DNA of 10,604 nucleotides from CAZPAH01 sp964584495 (lineage in GTDB: Bacteria > Krumholzibacteriota > Krumholzibacteriia > Krumholzibacteriales > Krumholzibacteriaceae), in NCBI GenBank assembly GCA_964584495.1, contig CAZPAH010000099.1, positions 1-10,604 of the forward strand, in the 5' to 3' direction. Both the position numbers and the translations under genes were made by a program. This document shows positions 1 through 6,512 of the stretch, in pieces. Within the stretch, counting starts at the first letter, position 1. Each line of letters begins with the position of its first letter. The notes beneath the pieces were generated by a model. That model worked only from the letters and a program-made list of their open reading frames with translations, did not search any database and was not told the origin of the DNA.

Positions 1-638
1 ATCTCGTGGGGCCTGAATGGATGCGGGGAAGCGGGCGTGTATTTTGGATCGCCGATCACGCCCCTTATAGAAAGGTAGTCGTTCCAGCGATCGACGTCGG
101 AATCGGGCATGAACCTGTTATGGAAGCAATGTCCGAACTCGTGCGTGACGATATAGGCGGCGACCTCTTTCGAGATAGGGCTCGTCCCCGGGGAAAGGAA
201 AATGATATTACCCCTGGAGGTGCTGGAAGGTATATAGGCCCTAGGGCGCGGCAGGATATAGATATCCAACTCGATATCTATAATCTTTCCCCCGAGCCAC
301 ACTCCTTCCAGGGCTTCGTAGACCTGCGCTCCGTCGAACGGATGGAACGATCCATCTCCCTTGTTCGCTATCGATGGGTCGTCGATATCCTCTATAAGAG
401 TATAGCTGATCTTACCGGGAAGGTTCAGGTACAGCTCCCCCCCTTCACCCCGTTCGGTCATCGTCCCCATTATGAAGTCCGGGCTGAAAAGGTTTATCCT
501 TACGCCATTTCCAAGCGAGTAGGCTCCGGAAAAATCCCCTTCTACCGCATGCGCGGAGACCGCCATAAATATGGCGGCAAGGAAGTACAGCGCCACTATC
601 AACTTATTTGTTTTCAATAACTTCACTTTCCTGAACAT
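1..638 (-). CDS. Secreted HExxH zinc metallopeptidase-like protein, 5' part (runs off left edge)
   Basis: About 212 codons are visible before the window ends, so the C-terminus is missing. The N-terminus is a Sec signal peptide: basic residues (MFRKVKLLKTNK), a hydrophobic core, then a likely signal peptidase I site after VSAHA (about residue 31). A beta-rich region follows. Residues 166-170 read HEFGH, the HExxH zinc-binding and catalytic signature of zincin metallopeptidases, with hydrophobic and Thr residues before it (AYIVT) as expected for the active-site helix. The visible part ends in RPHE, so a third zinc ligand (Glu in gluzincins) could be that Glu or lie just past the edge. The ATG at 638 is the first start after an in-frame stop. 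Its ribosome site is weak (GAGAA, very close), and GTG at 626 would also leave a full signal peptide. The family was not identified. Peptidase activity is inferred from the motif only. Confidence 0.75.
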   Translation of the reverse strand, partial: MFRKVKLLKTNKLIVALYFLAAIFMAVSAHAVEGDFSGAYSLGNGVRINLFSPDFIMGTMTERGEGGELYLNLPGKISYTLIEDIDDPSIANKGDGSFHPFDGAQVYEALEGVWLGGKIIDIELDIYILPRPRAYIPSSTSRGNIIFLSPGTSPISKEVAAYIVTHEFGHCFHNRFMPDSDVDRWNDYLSIRGVIGDPKYTPASPHPFRPHE

Positions 639-1098
639 TTCTCGTACTTCGACCTCGCCGTCAAGGGTTCGTTATAATGACTGCAACTGGTATTCCCGTA
701 TTACGATACGGCGACTGCCACCATCCGGTGAGCCGGCGTGCGCCTCCTCCAGGCGACCGCGGGCGGGACCGGCTCTCTACCTATATATAATACTTGCATT
801 ATATTACGGGTTATTAGATCGCGATCTCAGCGATGGAATTTAATTGAGGATTGCATAGAGAAATCGTCTTGCCCTCTCGCACATATTAAAAACATCCGCC
901 TGTATTGGGGAATTTTACCCTACCGGGATGAGCCTTTTACATGACAACGGATTGAATTTAATATAGTTATGCTGTAAAACTAGACTATTATAGAGGATGA
1001 GTAAAGATACCCAATCGGCCTGGAGAGATGCAGAGATATACGATCGAGCGGCCCCCGGCCCTGAAATCGGAAAAAGATATCGACCGGGAGATTCGAGA
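639..1098. other. 460-bp intergenic region upstream of the metallopeptidase gene
   Basis: No convincing gene is present on either strand. It separates the stop of the Omp85-like gene from the start of the metallopeptidase-like gene, both on the minus strand, so it should hold the terminator of one and the promoter of the other. The part at about 780-1000 is AT-rich with several TATAAT-like strings, including a minus-strand TATAAT at 803-798. A perfect 12-bp palindrome AGATCGCGATCT lies at 816-827, just upstream of that box. The stretch 715-780 is GC-rich and would form most of a long 5' leader. A small hairpin (CCGTAT, loop TACG, ATACGG) lies at 696-711. I see no T-tailed terminator. Confidence 0.5.
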
Positions 1099-2514
1099 TT
1101 AAAAACGCCCGCCCGAGGTCACGTAGAAGACCGGAGATTTGGTCTCGCTGAAAGCCATCTCGACACGAACGAGGTCCTGGATCGGAGAGATGATCTCGAG
1201 CCCGAATCCACCGGTCGTATGGTACCTGCTGTCGCGAATATCCTCGAAGCTGTCCATAAGAGCTCCGTTATCGACAAAGAGGGTCCCGTTGACGGTCAGG
1301 TCGAACTTGCCTATCCATGGAAGCGAGAAGACCGCCGGACCGTAGAGTAGGGACCTCCATTGAATCGTGCTGATGATCTTCGAGCTCCCCCTGAGATTAT
1401 CGCTGTGAAACCCCCTGAGATCCGATGTCCCCCCCAACCCCATCTCGTAGAACGAGGGAAGGGCCCCATCCCGGTTGTCCGCGTCGAAGGCCAGTATTAG
1501 CGTACCCATCTCCATGATGGGGATATGCAGGTAATCGGAGAGCTTGTAGAAGGAATACTGCTGCTCTCCCCCGTGGATGGAGCTGAACTTGAAGAAGCTG
1601 GCCCCGCAATAATTGCCCCGCCGGGGCGAGATCACGTTGTCCCGGCTGTCACAGGATAGCGTGAATCCGTATGCCAGGTATATCTGCCTGAAATAGCTTC
1701 CGGTGGGATAGTTAATATTCCCCGGGATCGACAATCGCGAATAGCGGTTTTCCAGGGATACGGAGGGAGTCAGCCATACCTGCCTGACGAGGCTCTTCGA
1801 TAGGGGCAGACCGACCGACACCTGCCCGCCGTTACGGTCTTTTATAAAATCGTCCTTCTCCGGTTCCTCGAGCCTCCTGTAGATGAAAAAGCTCGTGTTG
1901 AGCCTCAACCTGTAACCGCCGACCCAGGGGATGTACCATGAGACCCTTCCACCGTGCTCTTTCCCCCTCCGTTTCTCGAAGGCGGAGTAGAGCTCCTCTC
2001 CCACACCCCTGAAATTCTTTATCTTCCACCGGAAACCGTAGCTTACACCCTTGTCGAGATCGTAGTTCACGACGGGAAGGGGGTACCACATGAAAACTCC
2101 CGCGCGCTCGGTCAGATCGACCGTCACGGTGCACCTGCCCGGTCCCGCCGCCACCACGCTTATCTCGACCCAGGAGAAGTAGCCCATCCCCCTCAAGTAG
2201 GAATAATCCCTGAGAATGACGCTCCTGTCGAGACGTTCCCCCTGCTTGGTCGCCATCTCGCGCACGACCGTCTTACGCCTCGTATGCGTATTGCCCCTGA
2301 TGATGATCGTATCGACCAGCGCCCCGACGAAAGGTTTTACATCCCTGTCCAGGGTCTCCCATGTCACGTCGGTTCCGGGATCCATCCCCGGCAAGGAAGC
2401 TGCCGATTCCGCCCTGTATCCCGGGTCGGCCGGCGCCTCCCCTTCCACCTTTTCCGCGGAGACAAGACATATCAAGCAGAAAATGAAAAAAATAAACCTT
2501 TTCGAGGGATTCAA
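1099..2514 (-). CDS. Omp85/BamA-family outer-membrane beta-barrel with one POTRA domain
   Basis: A 471-residue protein. Residues 1-20 form a signal peptide (MNPSKRFIFFIFCLICLVSA). A single POTRA-like domain follows at about 63-137 (VDTIIIRGNTHTRRKTVVRE, then LRDYSYLRGMGYFSWVEI). From about 140 to the end the alternating pattern is that of a bacterial surface antigen (D15) beta-barrel. Residues 360-369 (LGGTSDLRGF) match the conserved loop-6 (V/L)RGF motif that folds into the barrel in this superfamily. The chain ends in Phe after an aromatic-rich last strand, the usual C-terminal signal recognised by the Bam machinery. With one POTRA it is much shorter than BamA (usually five POTRAs) or TamA (three), so it is more likely an accessory member than the essential BamA. 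The start is TTG with GGAG nine bases upstream. Its client or substrate is unknown. It lies 89 bp downstream of the bactofilin-like gene on the same strand. Confidence 0.88.
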   Translation of the reverse strand: MNPSKRFIFFIFCLICLVSAEKVEGEAPADPGYRAESAASLPGMDPGTDVTWETLDRDVKPFVGALVDTIIIRGNTHTRRKTVVREMATKQGERLDRSVILRDYSYLRGMGYFSWVEISVVAAGPGRCTVTVDLTERAGVFMWYPLPVVNYDLDKGVSYGFRWKIKNFRGVGEELYSAFEKRRGKEHGGRVSWYIPWVGGYRLRLNTSFFIYRRLEEPEKDDFIKDRNGGQVSVGLPLSKSLVRQVWLTPSVSLENRYSRLSIPGNINYPTGSYFRQIYLAYGFTLSCDSRDNVISPRRGNYCGASFFKFSSIHGGEQQYSFYKLSDYLHIPIMEMGTLILAFDADNRDGALPSFYEMGLGGTSDLRGFHSDNLRGSSKIISTIQWRSLLYGPAVFSLPWIGKFDLTVNGTLFVDNGALMDSFEDIRDSRYHTTGGFGLEIISPIQDLVRVEMAFSETKSPVFYVTSGGRF

Positions 2515-2562
2515 GTGAGCTTACTCCGGCTTCTTGTTTCTTAGGGCGCACAAACTCGCCTA

Positions 2563-2591
2563 AAGATAATAAGGAGCCTCATCCCTGTAAA
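2563..2591 (-). promoter_or_regulatory. Possible sigma70-type promoter for the Omp85-like gene
   Basis: Read on the minus strand, TTTACA (2591-2586), a 17-bp spacer and TATCTT (2568-2563) fall in the 89-bp gap between the bactofilin-like stop and the TTG start of the barrel gene. Five of six bases match the -35 consensus and four of six the -10. This would let the barrel gene be expressed independently of the sigma operon, although read-through is also possible because no terminator is visible in the gap. Confidence 0.35.
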
Positions 2592-2603
2592 GGAATAACC
2601 CCG

Positions 2604-3893
2604 TTACTCGGGCAGCTGGGCCCGCGTCTCCCTCTTGATGGTGCCGGCTTTCGAGATTATGAACGCCCCGGTCCCGGTGAAGACGGCGAGGAAATTGACG
2701 AAGCCGCCCAAGCTGTTGAGCAGGTATCGTGCGGGGGTGAAGAAGGGAAGGAACCACAGGATATTCCCGAGAAGCCCGAGCACCGCCAGAAGGAACAAGC
2801 CGAGGATGCCGGAGATGAACGGAGACTCGTTCTCCATCTTCATCCTGCCGGTGACAAAATGCCCCAGCGCGTAAGCGCTGACGAAGTACCCGAGGAATAT
2901 CAACGCGGCGAAAGACAAGGCCAGCAGAATCGCCACCGGTATCCCTATGATCGTGATACTGAGAATCGCCACCAGTATCGCGACAATTATCGATCCGAAT
3001 ATAATGACAAGTATGCCGACGCCGAGCGATTTGAAAAACGATCCGAAGATATAGCTGGAAGATTCCTTCATCCGCGACGGCAGGAAATATATTATGAGGA
3101 GCATCAGCAGCGCTCCGATGATGAACATGACTATCCTGCCCAAGATTTTAAAGAACCCGCCGCCGTAGCCGTGACTCCCGAAGATGAAGGGCCCTACGGG
3201 GATATCGCCGAGATCCCTGGCGACCGTGATCGTCTCCCCCCTGACCCTCGCCCCGTCGCTATCGTTCAGCGATCCTAGGACCGACACGACATCTCCATTG
3301 ACGATCGCCGTCGAATCGAGCTCGATATTTCCCATCACCGATATGACATTGCCTCGGACCTTCCCCTCGACGATAACATCGCCCATGATCGAGAAGACAT
3401 CTCCCTGGACCATCTCGTTTTTCCGGATATGTATGTCCTTGCCGAACCTGACGATATCATCGCCCTTGATCTTACGGTATTTCAGATCGTCCTCATAGAG
3501 ACCGAACTGGTTCAGCAACGAATCGTCCAGGTTCAAATCGAGCCCCTCGATGATATTGCCCATGCCGTCGACGATGTTTTCGGGGTCTATGTAGATTACC
3601 TCTCCATCTTCCGTTTCGATCCGGATACCGTCCCTGTTCACATCTACGCTGACCGGCCCCCTCTTCCTGGAAGATTCCCTGGAAGAGCTCCGCTTGTACT
3701 CCTCGTAATCCCTTCTATCCTTGGTTTTTTTCTTGTCGGAACTCGACGAATCGGCCTGGGCGGCGACGACACTGTTCGCCAGCATGACAGGCAACCGGAC
3801 CATTCTGAAAAGCGGCCCGTTCAGGCTCAATAGAAACACCGACGATGCGATCAAAACCGTCCTTGCGGCAATCGAGCTAAAAAATGCCAACAT
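2604..3893 (-). CDS. Membrane-anchored bactofilin-like (polymer-forming) protein
   Basis: A 429-residue protein in three parts. Residues 1-46 are hydrophobic and could be a signal peptide or membrane anchor. A very polar Ser/Lys/Arg/Glu-rich linker follows (about 47-80). Residues about 160-225 contain short repeats of the bactofilin beta-helix type, such as QGDVFSIMGDVIVEGKVRGN and then GNIELDSTAIVNGDVVSVLG, with Gly-Asp/Asn turns about every 17-20 residues. From about 248 to 415 there are four or five hydrophobic spans, ending in a short basic tail. Bactofilins polymerise into filaments or scaffolds. A version fused to a multi-pass membrane domain would be fixed at the inner membrane. The ATG is preceded by GGGAG and overlaps the anti-sigma gene by 17 bp, which suggests translational coupling. 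Whether the beta-helix faces cytoplasm or periplasm cannot be decided. The function is inferred, but the domain layout is clear. Confidence 0.8.
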   Translation of the reverse strand: MLAFFSSIAARTVLIASSVFLLSLNGPLFRMVRLPVMLANSVVAAQADSSSSDKKKTKDRRDYEEYKRSSSRESSRKRGPVSVDVNRDGIRIETEDGEVIYIDPENIVDGMGNIIEGLDLNLDDSLLNQFGLYEDDLKYRKIKGDDIVRFGKDIHIRKNEMVQGDVFSIMGDVIVEGKVRGNVISVMGNIELDSTAIVNGDVVSVLGSLNDSDGARVRGETITVARDLGDIPVGPFIFGSHGYGGGFFKILGRIVMFIIGALLMLLIIYFLPSRMKESSSYIFGSFFKSLGVGILVIIFGSIIVAILVAILSITIIGIPVAILLALSFAALIFLGYFVSAYALGHFVTGRMKMENESPFISGILGLFLLAVLGLLGNILWFLPFFTPARYLLNSLGGFVNFLAVFTGTGAFIISKAGTIKRETRAQLPE

Positions 3894-4524
3894 GTGTTTC
3901 TCCCTTTCTCCAGGCTGTCCGGGTCATCCTGATGAAAACGGCCAGCACAACGGCAACGGCGATCCCCGAAATCACAAGATGCGAGAACGGGATAACCGAT
4001 ATCTGTCTATAGATCGTATCGTACACTATCTTGCCGGCCACCCTGTAATTGGTCACGCGTTCGAGGAAACCCGAAATGATCGATGGATCCTCGATCGCCT
4101 CCCGAACGAGGAAAACCCCCGTTCCCGCGAGCGCGACAAGCCGTCTACCGATGGAGATTATCATAAACAGCATGGGCGTGTATACGGAAAGAAAGATCGC
4201 GAATACGGCGGCGATCACCGAGGTAACCCTCAGGGGGGCCGGTATCTGGTTCCATCCGGTCCTGACGAGCCTCGCAAAGCGGCGCATAAGTCCCGTCCTG
4301 TACCTTGCCACGTTGACATGGGCCATGACCTTCTCGTCGAAGGCGGCCGATGGCTCGAAGAGCTCGATATCCTCAAGGACGGAGAAGACGCCCGCGTACT
4401 GCTCGTGCAGGCGGCGGCACTTTTCGCATCCGCTCATATGATTCTCGTACTCGGCCATTTCACCGGGACCGAGCTCCGAATCATGGTATCTCTGAATCAG
4501 CATCTTGAAAAGATCGCAGCGCAT
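3877..4524 (-). CDS. Anti-sigma factor with N-terminal zinc finger and membrane segments
   Basis: A 215-residue protein. The N-terminus is a ZAS/zf-HC2 anti-sigma domain: Cys3, then His29-x3-Cys33-x2-Cys36 (HMSGCEKC), the H-x3-C-x2-C pattern that in characterised members binds zinc and clamps the cognate ECF sigma factor. A helical linker runs to about residue 95. Hydrophobic segments follow at about 98-124 and 126-140, and a strong one near 180-200 (LVISGIAVAVVLAVFI), ending in a short basic tail. The protein is therefore tethered in the inner membrane and would hold the sigma factor there until an envelope signal releases it. Partner assignment to the ECF sigma gene at 5623-6228 comes from sharing the operon, although a DUF4097 gene lies between them. 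The ATG has a strong GGAGGAG site that overlaps the end of the DUF4097 gene (6-bp gap). The nature of the signal is not visible. Confidence 0.88.
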   Translation of the reverse strand: MRCDLFKMLIQRYHDSELGPGEMAEYENHMSGCEKCRRLHEQYAGVFSVLEDIELFEPSAAFDEKVMAHVNVARYRTGLMRRFARLVRTGWNQIPAPLRVTSVIAAVFAIFLSVYTPMLFMIISIGRRLVALAGTGVFLVREAIEDPSIISGFLERVTNYRVAGKIVYDTIYRQISVIPFSHLVISGIAVAVVLAVFIRMTRTAWRKGETHVGIF

Positions 4525-4530
4525 TGTCGA

Positions 4531-5608
4531 TTACTCCTCCGGCTCCTCGATATGTATGTTTCCGCTCGCCGTCTCCAGAAATACTTTCGATTTCCCTCCG
4601 CGTACTATGCCGGTGATCCTGTTCCTCGATACGCTCGACAGGTCTATCGGCAGGTTGGCGGTTATCTTGCCCGAAGTCGTTCCCGCCTTCAGCATGAATC
4701 CGCCCTCCATGATCTTGATGAACCTCAAAGAGAGATTTCCGCTCGAAGCGGTCAGGGTGTAATCGACATCGCCCTCCGGAACCACCCTGAAGTAGAGATC
4801 TCCGCTGGCCACGGAAGCTTCAACCGCTCCCCTCACCCCGNNNNNNNNNNCCGTCGAACCTGACCGAACCGACGCCGTCCACTACCGCATTCCCCGACGC
4901 CAGCGTGCAATCGAGATCGCCTTCCAGCCCGGCCAGCTCTATATCCCCCGATACCGCCCCGACGACGGCGTCTCCCCCTATGTTCCTCGCGTAGATCTGC
5001 CCGCTGGAGCTGCTGAGCTTGGCCTTTCCCCCGACGTCCATAGCCTTGATGACACCGCTCGCCACGTCCACCCCGACCGTGTTCTTCACATCCTTCACAT
5101 CCACGTTGCCGCTTGCCGCCGTTATCTGAACCGGCCCGGAGAGTCCGGACACCGACACATTCCCGCTCGCCGATACCACTTCGGCGGCCAGCCTGGAAGG
5201 TACCGTCAAATAGATCGTCATGCTCATCTTCGGATACCTTCCGAGGAGGAAGGACAGGAGGCCCTTCTTGAGTCTTCCCTTCTTGGGATATTTGCTTTCG
5301 ATCGCCAGGACGTCTCCCGAGTGGGTTATCTCGACCTCCATGAGGGCCGCTATATCGGCCGACTCCTCACTGTCGTCCGATCTCACCTGCTTTTCGGCCC
5401 GCAGATAGATATCTTCCTTTCCCTCTTCGCCGATAATCGTTATCGCACCGTTGGCGTTCTTCACGATCACGGTCTTTATGTCCCCGGCCGGCATATTCCG
5501 CGTTATCGTCTCGTCGTGAGCAGAAGCCCTGCAGCAGGTGCTCCCCGCCACAAGTGCGAGGATCAGCGCCGCCAGGAAGGTGCTGCGGGATACCATTTTT
5601 TTTGACAT
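4531..5608 (-). CDS. DUF4097-type secreted beta-solenoid protein (interrupted by a 10-N assembly gap)
   Basis: Two segments flank the N run at 4841-4850. They are out of frame as written, but if the Ns stand for no missing bases they join into one 355-residue protein (…SVRFD-GGVRGAVEA…). Residues 1-30 form a signal peptide with a likely signal peptidase I site after CRASA. The mature protein carries about ten Ser-Gly-Asn/Asp repeats roughly 20 residues apart (SASGN, AASGN, SSSGQ, AVSGD, LASGN, VASGD, ASSGN, TTSGK, TASGN), the pattern of the DUF4097 'putative adhesin' family, predicted to fold as a right-handed beta-solenoid. The ATG follows GGAGGAAAAAGG and lies 14 bp after the sigma factor stop. 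DUF4097 proteins are often found beside ECF sigma and anti-sigma genes, but their biochemical role is not established. A periplasmic or surface sensor or structural part is a guess. The two cysteines near residue 25 do not make a convincing lipobox. Confidence 0.85.
4841..4850. other. Assembly gap (10 Ns) inside the DUF4097 gene
   Basis: Ten Ns of unknown base. The reading frame of the flanking gene needs a true gap length divisible by three. Deleting the Ns altogether gives continuous, family-like protein sequence. Confidence 0.97.
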
Positions 5609-5622
5609 CCTTTTTCCTCCGG

Positions 5623-6228
5623 TTAGACCCGGCCGCCCTCGTTGCCGCCGGATTCGTCGAATACTCCCCTGCTCTGAAAAAAATCCTTTATCATATTTCT
5701 CGCCCTGTGAATTCTCGCCTTCACCGTTCCCAGTGGAATCCCCAGGTTATCCGATATCTCCTCGTATGACAACTGCTCCTGGTGCCTGAGGATCACGATG
5801 ATCCTGTAATGCTCCGGTAGTATCGCAATAGCCTCGTCCAGCATCTTCATCATCTCCCGGCTTTCCATGTCCCTGTCGGGACTGGCAAGATCCGTTGGGA
5901 TCTGGCGGGGCATCTCTCCATCATTGGAAGACAGAGGCTCATCGAGAGAAAAGGGCCTGTTCCTGTTCTTGCGTATGAAATCGATGCAGAGATTCGACGT
6001 AATCCTGTACAACCAGCTCGAAAAAGCATACGCGGGGTTATACCTGTCGAGCACGTTGAACGTCCTGATAAAAACGTCCTGCGCAAGATCCTCCGCGTCC
6101 GCATGATTCCTGACCATACGCAGGCAGATACTGAAGACGGGGTTCCTGTATTTCTTGAGAAGCTGTTCAAACGCCCTTTCATCTCCTCTCAGGCACCTTT
6201 CGACCAGACTTGCATCTTCCTGTTTCAA
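5623..6228 (-). CDS. ECF-family RNA polymerase sigma factor
   Basis: A 201-residue sigma factor with only the sigma2 and sigma4 regions, as in the extracytoplasmic-function group. Region 2 spans about residues 19-86 and includes NHADAEDLAQDVFIRTF and the -10-binding stretch SSWLYRITSNLCIDFIRK. A linker rich in Asp, Pro and Ser (about 90-125) joins region 4 at about 131-185, with LPEHYRIIVILRH and the helix-turn-helix YEEISDNLGIPLGTVKARIH that contacts the -35 element. The start is TTG at 6228, with AAGGTG six bases upstream. The nearby ATG is out of frame. It is the first gene of a minus-strand operon that also encodes a zinc-finger anti-sigma factor two genes downstream, so it is probably held inactive at the membrane and released by envelope signals. 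Autoregulation is common for such genes, but I could not identify a clear ECF promoter upstream. Confidence 0.95.
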   Translation of the reverse strand: MKQEDASLVERCLRGDERAFEQLLKKYRNPVFSICLRMVRNHADAEDLAQDVFIRTFNVLDRYNPAYAFSSWLYRITSNLCIDFIRKNRNRPFSLDEPLSSNDGEMPRQIPTDLASPDRDMESREMMKMLDEAIAILPEHYRIIVILRHQEQLSYEEISDNLGIPLGTVKARIHRARNMIKDFFQSRGVFDESGGNEGGRV

Positions 6229-6418
6229 CTCTCACACCTTGAATTACGAAACGGTAACGATAATGTTTCGATTCTCTACGGGCGTTTCGCATTTTTATCC
6301 TACATGGAACGGGCACAAGATACCAAGTTAACCGGAATGTTAAAAGACGAATCTTGTAACATCCTGACAAAACCATGGTTGTATCGAATCGGACCTCCCC
6401 GCCGCCCGACGATTTGCC
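6229..6418. promoter_or_regulatory. Divergent regulatory region of the sigma operon, with repeated CGAAAC/GTTTCG hexamers
   Basis: This region lies between the divergent sigma-factor and enolase genes and must hold the promoter of the sigma operon. Three copies of one hexamer stand close to the sigma start: CGAAAC at 6247-6252, and its inverse GTTTCG at 6265-6270 and 6284-6289, the last two 19 bp apart. Such spacing on one face of the helix would suit a regulator binding site. No clear -35/-10 pair for the minus strand was found. TTGGTA-N18-TAGGAT is the best but weak candidate. Confidence 0.3.
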
Positions 6419-6447
6419 TTGACAGCGACGCGCGGTGAACTTAAACT
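6419..6447 (+). promoter_or_regulatory. Vegetative (sigma70-type) promoter of enolase
   Basis: A perfect -35 TTGACA (6419-6424), a 17-bp spacer and TAAACT as -10 (6442-6447) face the enolase gene, with room for a leader of about 55-60 bases before the ATG at 6513. No better promoter is visible in the region. Confidence 0.7.
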
Positions 6448-6499
6448 GCGGGGCAGCCGGCACCCTGCATTAATTTGTTGTGACGGCGTAAGTTATGAA

Positions 6500-6505
6500 A
6501 AGGAG
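6500..6505 (+). promoter_or_regulatory. Ribosome binding site that fixes the enolase start
   Basis: AAGGAG lies seven bases before the ATG at 6513. It sits inside the frame that would begin at the upstream ATG 6495, and that ATG has no such site. The start at 6513 also gives the family N-terminus (MTTIEYILARELLDSRGNPT). Confidence 0.85.
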
Positions 6506-6512
6506 AGACGAG

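Noticed and set aside
6..620. A 204-codon open frame on the plus strand
   Set aside because: It is antisense to the metallopeptidase-like gene, which has a signal peptide and an HExxH motif. The plus-strand product shows no such features.
936..964. Promoter-like TTTACA-N17-TAATAT on the plus strand
   Set aside because: No plus-strand gene follows, and the region is AT-rich enough to give such matches by chance.
3721..4863. A 380-codon open frame on the plus strand
   Set aside because: It runs antisense to the bactofilin-like, anti-sigma and DUF4097 genes, is low-complexity and charged with no recognisable domain, and crosses the N gap. It is a shadow of well-supported minus-strand genes.
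4531..5608. DUF4097 gene as a frameshifted pseudogene
   Set aside because: The frame change lies exactly at the N run and vanishes if the Ns are a placeholder. The repeats continue on both sides.
6306..6310. GGAAC as an ECF -35 element for autoregulation of the sigma operon
   Set aside because: It lies on the plus strand facing enolase, not the sigma gene, and no matching -10 stands at the expected distance.
6495..6512. Upstream ATG for enolase
   Set aside because: It has no ribosome site of its own, and the strong AAGGAG inside this stretch serves the ATG at 6513, which gives the family N-terminus.
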